This document shows, piece after piece, positions 34,289 to 43,402 of a stretch of 64,000 nt of DNA (positions are counted from its first letter, which is position 1; each line of letters opens with the position of its first letter). Under the pieces are notes generated by a model. The model was not told the origin of the DNA. It did no database searches and was given only the letters and a program-made list of their open reading frames with translations. A program made the position numbers and the translations under genes. The DNA comes from Bifidobacterium castoris (GTDB taxonomy: Bacteria > Actinomycetota > Actinomycetes > Actinomycetales > Bifidobacteriaceae): the NCBI RefSeq assembly GCF_003952025.1, contig NZ_QXGI01000002.1:124001-188000 (forward strand), in the 5' to 3' direction.

Positions 34289-35805
34289 CAGGCCTCACCT
34301 CCCGGGTGTGCGCCGCCGCCCGCGCGCCGCGGCAGGTTGACGTAGGAATGGGTGTTGATCGGCGCGACGATCTGCGTGACCGGGCCGTCGTCGCCATCCG
34401 CGGCGGGGACGTGGCGGGCGTCGTTCGAGGCGGTGCGCGCCTCGGCCTGCTGGCGGCTGCGCAGTACCGAGAGCGCCTCCATGCGGAAGGTGTCGCTCAG
34501 TTCGTCGGACTGCGGCTTGTTCGCCGCGTTCGAGATGATGACGAGCAGCGCGGCGAGCAGGTAGTTCGCGACGAGCGACGAGCCGCCGGCCGCCATATAC
34601 GGCATCGTCAGGCCGGTGAGCGGGATGACGAGCGTGATGCCGCCGACGACGGTGAAGACCTGGAACGCCATCGTGAACACGAGTCCCGAGGACAGCAGCT
34701 TGCCGAAGCCGTCCTTGATTTTCATCGCAATGATCATGCCGGCCGCGATGATGAGCAGGTAGAGCATGAGCACGGCGAACAGGCCTACAAGGCCGAGTTC
34801 CTCGCCGGTCGACGCGTAGATGAAGTCGGAGTTCGCCAGCGGTGTGACGGTCGGGTACCCCTGACCGAGGCCGGTGCCCATCAGACCGCCCGAGGCGAGG
34901 CCGAACAGGCCCTGCACGATCTGGCTCGAACCTCCCGGATAGCGGCTGTAGATCACCGGATCGAAGGGATGCAGCCAGGCGTCGACGCGGTAGCCGACAT
35001 GCGCGAAGATGCGCGCGGCGACGACGCAGCCGGCGGCGAAGGCGAGGAAGCCGATGACGACCCAGCTCACGCGGCCGGTCGCGACGTACAGCATCGCGAC
35101 GAACATCGCGAAGAACATCAGCGACGTGCCGAGGTCGTGCTGCACGATGAGCACGCCCATCGACGCGACCCAGACGATGATGATCGGGCCGAGGTCCTTC
35201 AGGCGCGGCAGCTGCAGCGGGCCGAGCTTCTTGCCGCCGACGGCGAGCTGGTCCCGGTGGTTGAACAGATAGGACGCGAAGAAGAACGCGAGGAACAGCT
35301 TCGCGAACTCGCCCGGCTGCAGCGAATACGGTCCGATCCCGATCCAGATGCGCGCGCCGCCGATTTCGCGGCCGAGGCCGGGGACCATCGGCGACAGCAG
35401 CAGCGCGAGGCCTATGACCATGCTCACATAGGAGAAGCGCCGCAGCACACGGTAGTCGTGCATGAACACGAACAGCAGGTCGCAGCAGACGAGTGCGAGG
35501 CACAGCCAGATCATCTGCCGCGTCGCGACATGGGCGTCTATCGCCGCGTCGCAGCGTGCGATCATGAGGATGCCGATCGACGTGAGCATGAGCACGCACG
35601 CCATGATCGACTGGTTCGCGTAAGGCTGGAACCTGCAGATGAGCGCCCACGTGACGATGAACAGCACGGCGATGACGCCCATCAGCACGAGCGCGTTCGT
35701 CGGCGGCTGCCCCTCGGTCCTCGCGAACATCTGGAAGACGCCGATGGCGGTGATGACGAACGCGAAGAGGATCTGCAGCAGATAGCGTATCCGGGTCTTC
35801 GTCAC
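34288..35805 (-). CDS. rodA: SEDS family peptidoglycan glycosyltransferase (RodA/FtsW)
   Basis: Polytopic membrane protein (505 residues, about ten helices) of the shape-elongation-division-sporulation family, which polymerizes lipid II together with a class B PBP. Diagnostic segments are IGPYSLQPGEFAKLFLAFF, HDLGTSLMFFAMFVAMLYVATGR and GGITLVIPLTGLTMPYMAAGGSSLVANYL. The start is a GTG at 35805 that overlaps the pstP stop (GTGA). A hydrophilic C-terminal tail of about 70 residues may be a phosphorylation or protein-contact region; this is inference. Pairing with pbpA next door makes RodA the better name than FtsW. Confidence 0.95.
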   Translation of the reverse strand: MTKTRIRYLLQILFAFVITAIGVFQMFARTEGQPPTNALVLMGVIAVLFIVTWALICRFQPYANQSIMACVLMLTSIGILMIARCDAAIDAHVATRQMIWLCLALVCCDLLFVFMHDYRVLRRFSYVSMVIGLALLLSPMVPGLGREIGGARIWIGIGPYSLQPGEFAKLFLAFFFASYLFNHRDQLAVGGKKLGPLQLPRLKDLGPIIIVWVASMGVLIVQHDLGTSLMFFAMFVAMLYVATGRVSWVVIGFLAFAAGCVVAARIFAHVGYRVDAWLHPFDPVIYSRYPGGSSQIVQGLFGLASGGLMGTGLGQGYPTVTPLANSDFIYASTGEELGLVGLFAVLMLYLLIIAAGMIIAMKIKDGFGKLLSSGLVFTMAFQVFTVVGGITLVIPLTGLTMPYMAAGGSSLVANYLLAALLVIISNAANKPQSDELSDTFRMEALSVLRSRQQAEARTASNDARHVPAADGDDGPVTQIVAPINTHSYVNLPRRAGGGAHPGGEA

Positions 35806-37442
35806 TTCGAATCCTTCTCCTGGGCCGTGGCGGACGGCGACGACGAAGCCGACGACGAAGCCGACGACGAAGCGGACGGCGATGGCGAGGCGGTCTCCTT
35901 CTTCGCCTTCTCGAGCGCTTCCTGCTGCGCCTGCGCGGCGGCCTTGCGGCGCTCCTCCTCATCCTTCTGCTGCTGCTTCGTCTTCTCGAGCTCCTGCTCG
36001 ATCTGATCCGCCTTCGCGACGGCGGCGTCGTAGTCGTCGACGTTGATGCCGCTTTCGAGCTGGTTCTGCCATCCCTCCGGCAGTTCGCTGAACTTCAGGT
36101 CCGTCTGTTCTACCGGATGCGACAGTTTGATGCCGAAGATGTTGGTGGGCACGCCCTGGTAGATCGCGATCGTGTCACCGTCCTTCGCGAGAAAGTACTG
36201 CCTTTGGCTCCACGCGTACGCACCGCCGGCGATGCCGCACAGCGCGAGCGCGGCGAGGGCGACGACGATCACCGCGGCGACGCGTCCGCGGAAGCGTCGC
36301 GAGCGCGCCGCCTTCTTCTTCTCGAGCTGCTCGTGGTGGATCGCGGCCGCGACCTCCGGGTCGTTCGGATCGGCGCTGTAGCGGCCGTTGCTCTTGCGCA
36401 CGACCGGGATCTCGCCGGTGTCCGGATCCTGCAGCTCGCCGGTCTCCTCGCGCACCTCGCTCGTGTGGCCGACGCTCGGCTTCGCCGGTGCGCCGCCGTC
36501 CGCCTGGTCGTCGTCGGAGGGACGCGGCTGGATGAGCGCGGCCGCGCGTTCCGCCGGCGACGATTTCGCGATGAGCGCGGGCGCGGCGGAGACCGGTTCG
36601 TTGACGATGTCGGCGATTGCGTCGAGCGATGCGCTCGCTGCGCCGCCGATGAGCGGCGTCTGGTGGGGGACGTCGAAGGAGTCGGCGTTGAGCGCGAGCG
36701 TCGCGTCGGCGATGACGGCTGTCACGTTGTCGGTGCTGCCGGCGCGCAACGCCATCGAGACGAGCCGCTGCGCGCACTCCTCCGGATCGCTCGCCGCGAG
36801 CATCGTCTCCTCGATCGTCGAATCCTCGAGCACGCCGCACAGGCCGTCGGAGCACAGCAGCAGGCGGTCGCCGGCGTGGGCGACGCGGATCGAGATGTCG
36901 GGGCGCGCGTCGATGTCGAAGTCGCCGAGCACGCGCATGACGACGTTGCGTTGCGGATGGTTGCGCGCTTCGGATTCGCTGATGCGTTTCGTGTCGATGA
37001 GATGCTGGACGTAGCTGTGGTCGCTTGTCAGGCGCATCAGCGCGCCGTCGCGCAGCAGATACGCGCGTGAGTCGCCGATGTGCGCGAGGACCCAGTAGCC
37101 GGAGACCAATGTGATCGCCGTGATCGTCGTGCCCATGCCGGCGAGCTTGCGTTCGCGCTTCGCCTTGCCGACGATCGCGTCGTGCGCGGCGAGCGTCGAC
37201 GTCTCCATGATCGCGGTCGCTCGCGCGACGTCGCCTTCAGCGCTGTCCTGCTCGATGTGCGCGAGCGAGCGGATCGCGATCGTCGACGCGGTGTCGCCGC
37301 CGGCATGGCCGCCCATGCCGTCGCAGATCGCGACGAGATGAGCGCCCGCGAACGACGAGTCCTGGTTGTTGGAACGGACGGTGCCGACGTCCGAGACGGT
37401 CGTCGAATACATGTACAGCGTGCTGTGCTCTGCGGAGGTCAT
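35802..37442 (-). CDS. pstP: PP2C-type Ser/Thr protein phosphatase
   Basis: Metal-dependent PP2C phosphatase (546 residues) that removes phosphates placed by PknA/PknB. The catalytic domain (about 8-245) has the metal-binding motifs VRSNNQDSSFAG, AICDGMGGHAGGDTAS, RLLLCSDGLCGVL and GSTDNVTAVIAD. A long linker, a single membrane helix (VAAVIVVALAALALCGIAGGAYAW) and an extracytoplasmic part with a charged coiled segment (EQELEKTKQQQKDEEERRKAAAQAQ) follow. It ends in a low-complexity Ser/Ala/Pro tail encoded by a 12-bp repeat. It starts 4 nt after fhaB with GAGGTGA as ribosome binding site. Confidence 0.95.
   Translation of the reverse strand: MTSAEHSTLYMYSTTVSDVGTVRSNNQDSSFAGAHLVAICDGMGGHAGGDTASTIAIRSLAHIEQDSAEGDVARATAIMETSTLAAHDAIVGKAKRERKLAGMGTTITAITLVSGYWVLAHIGDSRAYLLRDGALMRLTSDHSYVQHLIDTKRISESEARNHPQRNVVMRVLGDFDIDARPDISIRVAHAGDRLLLCSDGLCGVLEDSTIEETMLAASDPEECAQRLVSMALRAGSTDNVTAVIADATLALNADSFDVPHQTPLIGGAASASLDAIADIVNEPVSAAPALIAKSSPAERAAALIQPRPSDDDQADGGAPAKPSVGHTSEVREETGELQDPDTGEIPVVRKSNGRYSADPNDPEVAAAIHHEQLEKKKAARSRRFRGRVAAVIVVALAALALCGIAGGAYAWSQRQYFLAKDGDTIAIYQGVPTNIFGIKLSHPVEQTDLKFSELPEGWQNQLESGINVDDYDAAVAKADQIEQELEKTKQQQKDEEERRKAAAQAQQEALEKAKKETASPSPSASSSASSSASSSPSATAQEKDSK
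35839..35874. repeat. 12-bp tandem repeat inside pstP
   Basis: Three 12-bp units (GACGACGAAGCC on the plus strand) encode the Ser-Ser-Ala-Ser repeats in the tail of the phosphatase. Unit gain or loss would keep the reading frame, so it changes tail length, not expression. Confidence 0.75.
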
Positions 37443-37446
37443 CGGC

Positions 37447-37986
37447 TCACCTCAGTTCGAAGGTGGTCGCGCCGATGCGCACGGGGATGCGCGGCGCGAG
37501 GATCGTGGGCGCGGTGATGCGCTGCTGGTTGACCACGGTTCCGTTCGTGCTGTGCAGGTCCTCGATGGCCCACTGGTGCGAGCGCTCGTCGGGGTAGACG
37601 CGCGCATGGTGCGACGAGACGAATTCGTCGTCGAGCACGACGGTGTTCGAGGCCGCGCGCCCCAACGTGATGACGGCTGAGTTCAACGGCACCGACGTGC
37701 CGGCGAGCGGGCCGTCGATGATGACGAGCAGCGTCGGCTGCTTGTCGGCGACCGCCGGCGTCGCGTCCGCCGTCGGATGGTTCGGCGTCGAGCTGGCGGG
37801 GGTGGCCGCGACCGGCGCGTCGGCCTTCCTGCGGACCTCACGTTCCTTTTTGCGGCGCGCGCGTGACTTGCGCGGGCTGTAGGAGGCCACGTCGCGGTAC
37901 AGCGAGCGGGCGATGCTCCAGACGAACACCCACAGCAGAATCAGGAATGCGTATTTCAGTACCGCGAAGGTAAGTTCGGTAATCAT
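37447..37986 (-). CDS. fhaB: FHA-domain membrane protein
   Basis: Protein of 179 residues with an N-terminal membrane helix (FAVLKYAFLILLWVFVWSIARSLY), a basic linker and a C-terminal FHA domain with the phosphothreonine-binding pattern ITLGRAASNTVVLDDEFVSSHHARV and DLHSTNGTVVNQQRI. FHA domains bind phosphothreonine on proteins phosphorylated by PknA/PknB. It is the second gene of the operon; spacing to fhaA is 21 nt and to pstP 4 nt. No strong ribosome binding site is visible before its ATG. Confidence 0.93.
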   Translation of the reverse strand: MITELTFAVLKYAFLILLWVFVWSIARSLYRDVASYSPRKSRARRKKEREVRRKADAPVAATPASSTPNHPTADATPAVADKQPTLLVIIDGPLAGTSVPLNSAVITLGRAASNTVVLDDEFVSSHHARVYPDERSHQWAIEDLHSTNGTVVNQQRITAPTILAPRIPVRIGATTFELR

Positions 37987-38007
37987 AACGGCAATCGGTG
38001 TCCCGGT

Positions 38008-38709
38008 TCACTCCTGGTCTTGCGACGACGCCCAGTAGAGGATGCGCGTACGGCCGATCGTGATCGTATTGCCGTCGAGCAGCGTGGCCGCCGGCACCTG
38101 GTGGCCTTCGACGTAGGTGCCGTTCGTCGAGCCGAGATCGCGCGCGATGACGCCGTTGTCGGTGATGTCGATCTCCAGATGCTTGCGGGAGATGCCCGGA
38201 TCGTCGATGACGATGTCGCAGCCGGAGCCCCGTCCAAGGATCGTCTTGCTCTTCGTGAGCAGGTACTGGCTGTTGTTCACCTCGAGCATCGGGCAGTCCT
38301 CGGCCTGCGCGTCGGTCGTGACCGGGACGGCGTTGCCCTGCACGGATTCGCTCGTGAGCTTGAAGTTGCCCTTCGACAGTTCGAGGTCCTCCTCGAACAC
38401 GACGACGACGGGGCCTACGAACGCGTAATGCTGGCTCTTCGCGTACTTCGTGAGGTTGTCGGCGAGTTCGTTGGCGAGCGCCTCCGAGCCCCACTGCTCG
38501 ATGCGGTCGAAATCGGGGGTGCTCAGCTTGAAGCGATACTCGTTCGGCGCGACCGTGCGCTCACGACCCACCGGCATCGCCGATTCGTCGATCTCGCGTT
38601 CGAGTGCGCTCGTCAGGTCGACGGGCTGCAGGTCCTTGGAGCCGAACTTCGCGAACACTCCGTTGACCGCGCCTTCCACGCTTTTCTCAAAACGGTCAAG
38701 AACGCTCAT
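38008..38709 (-). CDS. fhaA: FhaA: DUF3662 and FHA domain protein
   Basis: Cytoplasmic protein of 233 residues. The N-terminal DUF3662 domain (about 1-115; MSVLDRFEKSVEGAVNGVFAKFG, PNEYRFKLSTPDFDRI) is followed by an FHA domain (KSKTILGRGSGCDIVIDDPGISRKHLEI, DLGSTNGTYVEG). In mycobacteria FhaA binds PknB substrates and the flippase MviN and tempers peptidoglycan synthesis. The linker is short compared with mycobacterial FhaA, which is more than twice as long. The start at 38709 follows AAAGGGA; a -10 box TAGGAT (38741-38736) places the operon's transcription start about 20 nt upstream. It is the first gene of the seven-gene operon. Confidence 0.93.
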   Translation of the reverse strand: MSVLDRFEKSVEGAVNGVFAKFGSKDLQPVDLTSALEREIDESAMPVGRERTVAPNEYRFKLSTPDFDRIEQWGSEALANELADNLTKYAKSQHYAFVGPVVVVFEEDLELSKGNFKLTSESVQGNAVPVTTDAQAEDCPMLEVNNSQYLLTKSKTILGRGSGCDIVIDDPGISRKHLEIDITDNGVIARDLGSTNGTYVEGHQVPAATLLDGNTITIGRTRILYWASSQDQE

Positions 38710-38994
38710 AGTAGTCCCTTTCTTATTCCTGTCCCATCCTACGCTTGGTCGCAAACCGTGCCGGCTTCTGCGGCCACCGGGCGAGCGGCCGCCGCGTCGG
38801 ACGTCGCCGTGGACAGCACCGCATGGCGCGCCGTGCGCCATGGGTCGCATATGACTCATGATATATGAATACGTCTGTTCCCATCCTTTATACGGATATG
38901 CGATGACCTACGCGGCCGGCGCGCATCCGGTCCGTCATGCGCGCCGGCGCGCGTTCAGCCAATGCGCAGGGTTACGGTGCTAGCGTAAGGCGGT

Positions 38995-41352
38995 ATGACG
39001 CAAACCACTGTGCACACGAATGACGCCCTGTCCGCCGATTCCTCGATCCCCGACTACGCCGCCGCGAAGGCGCGCACATTGCGCTTCAGCTGCGGCGCCC
39101 CGCGCTCGCCGCAGCTGCTGGGCGACGGCTCCCGCATGCTGTTCCTGCGCTCCGACGGCGCCGAGGACACGGTGACGTCGCTGTGGATGGGCGAGGCCGA
39201 CGGCACCGAGACGCTGCTCGCCGATCCGCGCGCGCTGCTCGCCGACGCCGACGACGAGGACGTTCCCGCGGCCGAACGCGCCCGTCGCGAACGCGCGCGT
39301 GAAGGCGGCAGCGGCATCGTCTCCTACTCGGTCGACGCGGCCGGCCGCGTCGTCGTCTTCACGATCAACGACCAGCTGTTCGTCTCCGCGCTCAACGCCG
39401 ATGCCGCGGCCGCCGACACCCATGCGCTCGACGTGCATGGCTCCGCCGACGAGCCGCTCCGTCCGATCCTCAACCCGCATGTGAGCCCCGACGGCACGCG
39501 CGTCGCCTATTCGACCGGCGCGGCCGTCATCGTCGTCGACGTCGCCACCGGCGAGGCGGGCGTCGCCTATGCGGTGCCGCGGGGCGAGCGCGCTGACGTG
39601 CGCGCCGGCGTCGCCGAGTTCGCCGCGGCCGAGGAGATGGACCGTTATGACGGCTTCTGGTGGGGGCCCGATTCGCGCACATTGCTCGTCGAACGCTTCG
39701 ACGCCTCGCCTGAGCCGCTGTGGACGATCAGCGACCCGGCCCATCCGGAGCGCCGCGGGATCGACCATCGCTATCCGCGCGCGCTCACGCGCAACGCGAT
39801 CGTCGAGCTCTACGCCGTGCATCTGGACGGCGACCGGCTGAACACGGAACGCACGGCGCTCGTCGACTGGGACAACGACACCTACGAATATCTGGCCGTC
39901 GTGCGTTGGGACATCGGCCATATGCCGCTGCTGCGCGTCCTCGACCGCCTTCAGCAGCACGAGCAGATCCTGCGCGTCGACGTGCCGAAGGAACAGGACT
40001 GGAAACGCTTGGCGCCCCTCGAGGACGGCGTCGTGCCGCTGATGCCGGTCACCGTGCTCGAGACGCACAGCAACGGCCAGTGGATCGACCTCATCGGCGG
40101 CACTCCCGCCTACACGCCGTCCGGCGCGCTAATCTGCTCGATCAACGACATGGCGAACGACACGAACCGCCTGACCATCGACGGCCGCCCGTTCACGCCG
40201 GTTGGCTGGCAGGTGCGCTCCGTGCTCGACGCCGACGACGAGACGGTCATGTGCATCGTGCAGCGCTCGCCCGAACAGGCGCCCGATGTGCCGAAGCAGT
40301 GGATGCCGACGGCCGCCGACCACGACGCCCGCAGCTTCGACGTGGTCGCCTTCGACTACGACGGCAACGTGTACCCGGTCACCGACGAACCGGGCGTGTG
40401 GAGCGCGACGCGCGCCGGCGACGGCCTCGTCGTCACCGGCCGCGACATGGCCGATCCGCGTGCGCGGATGACGCACTACTACCGCGGCGAGGCCGTCGCC
40501 GTCGCCAACAACGCGGCGACGCCGGGGCTCGACATCAACGTGCGCTTCGTGCGGCTCGGCGAACGCGGGCTGCATGCGGCGATCGTCGCGCCTACCGGCG
40601 CGCAATACGCGGACGCGCGCACGTTGCCGGTGCTCATGCATCCCTACGGCGGCCCCGGCTTCCAGGAGGTCACGATGAGCCAGTCCGCGTACTGGGACGC
40701 GCAATGGTGGGCCGAGCAGGGCTACCTCGTCGTCATCGTCGACGGCCGCGGCACGACGGGCCGCGGGCCGTCGTGGGACCGTGAGGTGTACAAGGCGCTG
40801 AAACAGGTCACGTTGGAGGATCAGGTCGACGCCGTGCACGCGCTCGACGACGCGGTGCGCCGCATCAACGACGCGTCCGCCTACGGCAGGCATGCGTCGG
40901 GCGCCCGCGCGCATGGGCTGCCGCGTCCCGAACTCGACCGCGTCGCGATGATCGGATGGTCGTACGGCGGCTTCCTGTCCGCGCTCGCCGTGCTCGACGC
41001 GCCGGACGTCTTCGCGGCCGCGTGCGCCGGCGCTCCTCCGACCGACTGGACGTTGTACGACACCTGCTACACCGAGCGCTACCTCGGCCTCGACGAGGCC
41101 GACTACGCGCGCAACGGCATCATCGCGGACGCGCCGGCGTTGCGCCGTCCGCTGATGCTCATCCACGGCTTCGCCGACGACAACGTGACGATCGCGCATT
41201 CGCTGCGGCTGAGCCACGCGCTGATGGCGGCCGGGCGCGACCACACCTTCCTGCCGCTGACCGGCATCACGCATATGACGAACGACCCGACCGTCGCGCG
41301 CAACCTGCTGCTGCTCCAGCGCGACTTCCTCAAGCGCTCGCTCGGGCGCTGA
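38995..41352 (+). CDS. S9 family serine peptidase (dipeptidyl-peptidase IV-like)
   Basis: Cytoplasmic prolyl-oligopeptidase-type peptidase (785 residues). An N-terminal beta-propeller-like part (about 1-500) precedes the alpha/beta hydrolase domain with Ser in GWSYGGFLSAL, Asp in IHGFADDNVTIAHSLRL and His in GITHMTND. The GWSYGG context and the EEMDRYDGFWWGPDSR segment (a double-Glu-like motif) suggest the DPP-IV subgroup, which removes N-terminal dipeptides. There is no signal peptide, so it should act on imported peptides. Upstream, AGGCGG (4 nt) is a poor ribosome binding site and TAGCGT lies 8 nt before the ATG, so the message may be nearly leaderless. Confidence 0.9.
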   Translation: MTQTTVHTNDALSADSSIPDYAAAKARTLRFSCGAPRSPQLLGDGSRMLFLRSDGAEDTVTSLWMGEADGTETLLADPRALLADADDEDVPAAERARRERAREGGSGIVSYSVDAAGRVVVFTINDQLFVSALNADAAAADTHALDVHGSADEPLRPILNPHVSPDGTRVAYSTGAAVIVVDVATGEAGVAYAVPRGERADVRAGVAEFAAAEEMDRYDGFWWGPDSRTLLVERFDASPEPLWTISDPAHPERRGIDHRYPRALTRNAIVELYAVHLDGDRLNTERTALVDWDNDTYEYLAVVRWDIGHMPLLRVLDRLQQHEQILRVDVPKEQDWKRLAPLEDGVVPLMPVTVLETHSNGQWIDLIGGTPAYTPSGALICSINDMANDTNRLTIDGRPFTPVGWQVRSVLDADDETVMCIVQRSPEQAPDVPKQWMPTAADHDARSFDVVAFDYDGNVYPVTDEPGVWSATRAGDGLVVTGRDMADPRARMTHYYRGEAVAVANNAATPGLDINVRFVRLGERGLHAAIVAPTGAQYADARTLPVLMHPYGGPGFQEVTMSQSAYWDAQWWAEQGYLVVIVDGRGTTGRGPSWDREVYKALKQVTLEDQVDAVHALDDAVRRINDASAYGRHASGARAHGLPRPELDRVAMIGWSYGGFLSALAVLDAPDVFAAACAGAPPTDWTLYDTCYTERYLGLDEADYARNGIIADAPALRRPLMLIHGFADDNVTIAHSLRLSHALMAAGRDHTFLPLTGITHMTNDPTVARNLLLLQRDFLKRSLGR

Positions 41353-41364
41353 GGGACGCGCGGC

Positions 41365-43185
41365 TCAGCGCCCGGCGCCGTAGATGCCGGTGGCGATCGC
41401 CTCGGCGAAGACCTCGTTGACCTTCGGGCGCACGACCTTCATCGACGGCGTCAGGCACTTGTTGTCCTGCGTGAACGTGACCGGCAGCACGATGAACCTG
41501 CGCACCGACTCGGCGCGGGAGACCTCGGCGTTCGCGCGGTCGACGTACCTCTGGATCTCGGCGGCGACCTCCGGCAGCCCCGCGGCCTGTTCGAGAGTGA
41601 GGTCCGCCGGCAGCTTCTGCGTCGGCAGCCAGCCCTCCAAGCCTTCCTTGTCGAGCGTGACGACGGCGCCGACGAACGGGCGGTTGTCGCCGACAATGAC
41701 GGCGTGTTCGACGATCGGGCAGGTGGCGATCTCCTGCTCCATCGGGATCGGCGCGACGTTCTTGCCGCCGGCCGTGATGATGATGTCCTTCGCGCGGCCG
41801 GTCAACGTGATGTGTCCTTCGTCGTCGAGCGTCGCCAGATCGCCGGTCCTCAGCCAGCCGTCGGAGGCGAAGGTCTCGGCCGTCTTCCCGGGGAGGTTGT
41901 GGTAGCCGCGGAAGACGTTCTGGCCCTTGACCTCGAGTTCGCCGGTAGGCGAGATGCGCACCGACGATCCGGGCACCGGCTGCCCGACGGTGCCGATGAC
42001 GTTGTCGTGGACACGCGTGAACGCGAAGGGCGCCGCCGTCTCGGTCAGGCCGTAGCCCTGGATCATCGTCAGGCCGATGCCGTTGAAGAACGTGGCCAGA
42101 CGGCGGTCGAGCGGCGCGCCGCCGCATGCGAGGTACTTGATGCGCGGGCCGAAGGCGCCGCGGATCGAACTGTAGACGAGACGTTCGTAGAGCGCATGCT
42201 CGGCGCGCTGCTTCGCGTCCGGCGTTGCGCCCTGCTGCGCCATCTCGCTCCAGTCGCGCGCCGACTCGGCCGCCTTCGCGAAGATGCGGCCCTTGAAGCC
42301 GGTGCCGGCTTTGCGCGACGCCGCATTGTAGACCTTCTCGAACACGCGCGGCACCGACAGCACGAAGGTCGGCTCGAACACCCGCATGTCGTGCGGCAGC
42401 GTCTTCGTGCTCGGCAGATAGCCGATGACGCCGGCGTCGGAGGTGAACACGAAGTACTGGATGAAGCGGGCGAAGCAGTGGGCGAGCGGCAGGAACAGCA
42501 GCAGGCGCGCGTCGCCTTCGAGCATCTCCGGGACGCATTCCGCGGCCGCGCGCGTGATGCTCACGAAGTTGCGGTGCGTCAGCTCGGCGCCCTTCGGCGC
42601 GCCGGTGGAGCCCGACGTATAGACGATCGTCGCCAGGTCGTCGGCGCCGACGCCGGCGATGCGCTCGTCGAGCTCCTCGTCGGAGACCATGACGCCGAGG
42701 CCTTTGAGCGCGGCGATCGCGTCCGCGTCGAGCATCAGGATGCGTTCGAGGCCCGGGCAATGGTCGAAGACGGAGTCGAGGCGGTCGAATCGCTCCTGAT
42801 TGTCGGCGATCGCCAGCTTCACATCGGAATCGTTGAGGATGCGCTCGGCCTGGATCGCCGAATCGGTGTCGTAGATCGGCACCGTCACGGCGCCGACGGC
42901 GGCGAGCGCGAAGTCGAGCAGACCCCATTCCACGCGCGTCGCTGAGAAGATCGTGACGGCGTCGCCCTTCGCGACGCCGAACTGGATCAGGCCCTTCGCG
43001 ATCGCGCGGACCTCGTCGTTGAACCGGCCGGCGGTGAGCGTGCTCCACGAGCCGTCGGGCTCCTTGTTCTCGGTGAGCGGGGAATCGGCGCCGGAACGCT
43101 CGAGGCGGTCGGTCAGCAACGTGTAGATCGTTTCATTGTCGCGTACGGTGAGCGCATGGCCCGGCGTCGTGTACTCGGTGAGCAT
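41365..43185 (-). CDS. Long-chain fatty-acid--CoA ligase (AMP-binding)
   Basis: Adenylate-forming acyl-CoA synthetase (606 residues). The P-loop motif TIVYTSGSTGAPKGAELTHRNF, the QGYGLTETAAPFAF motif, and WLRTGDLATLDDEGHITLTGRAKDIIIT are complete, and the catalytic C-terminal lysine region (LTPSMKVVRPKVNE) is present. Bifidobacteria lack fatty-acid oxidation, so the product probably feeds lipid synthesis or recycling; that is inference. AAGGA lies 7 nt before the ATG. It is divergent from the alpha/beta hydrolase gene, which has a lysophospholipase-like sequence; both may act on membrane lipids. A perfect 16-bp palindrome lies in the shared upstream region. Confidence 0.93.
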   Translation of the reverse strand: MLTEYTTPGHALTVRDNETIYTLLTDRLERSGADSPLTENKEPDGSWSTLTAGRFNDEVRAIAKGLIQFGVAKGDAVTIFSATRVEWGLLDFALAAVGAVTVPIYDTDSAIQAERILNDSDVKLAIADNQERFDRLDSVFDHCPGLERILMLDADAIAALKGLGVMVSDEELDERIAGVGADDLATIVYTSGSTGAPKGAELTHRNFVSITRAAAECVPEMLEGDARLLLFLPLAHCFARFIQYFVFTSDAGVIGYLPSTKTLPHDMRVFEPTFVLSVPRVFEKVYNAASRKAGTGFKGRIFAKAAESARDWSEMAQQGATPDAKQRAEHALYERLVYSSIRGAFGPRIKYLACGGAPLDRRLATFFNGIGLTMIQGYGLTETAAPFAFTRVHDNVIGTVGQPVPGSSVRISPTGELEVKGQNVFRGYHNLPGKTAETFASDGWLRTGDLATLDDEGHITLTGRAKDIIITAGGKNVAPIPMEQEIATCPIVEHAVIVGDNRPFVGAVVTLDKEGLEGWLPTQKLPADLTLEQAAGLPEVAAEIQRYVDRANAEVSRAESVRRFIVLPVTFTQDNKCLTPSMKVVRPKVNEVFAEAIATGIYGAGR

Positions 43186-43241
43186 GGGGGAATCCTTCGT
43201 ATCGGCCTTGTTCAGGCGGCTTTCGCGGCCGCATCGGCCAT

Positions 43242-43257
43242 CCTACGGTACCGTAGG
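43242..43257. promoter_or_regulatory. 16-bp perfect palindrome CCTACGGTACCGTAGG
   Basis: A fully symmetric 16-mer sits 57 bp upstream of the acyl-CoA ligase start and 146 bp before the divergent hydrolase start. On the minus strand it overlaps a -10-like TAGGAT. It has the form of a TetR-type operator and could control the ligase gene; the regulator is unknown. Confidence 0.5.
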
Positions 43258-43402
43258 GAACGTGCGCGTCGTATGAATCGACAACACACGCCGGCCGTGC
43301 TTTGTAGGGAACGCACAATCGGGGGATGCGCGACCGGCCGCGCGGTACGTCGAGCGCGTGAACGCGTCCGGGCGTGCGGCGGCGGTGCTTAGGATGGTCG
43401 GT

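Noticed and set aside
32826-34397. Upstream extension of the pknA frame to give an 861-residue protein
   Set aside because: The extension is a shifted reading of pbpA with no motifs; the ATGA overlap at 32825 gives a normal kinase start.
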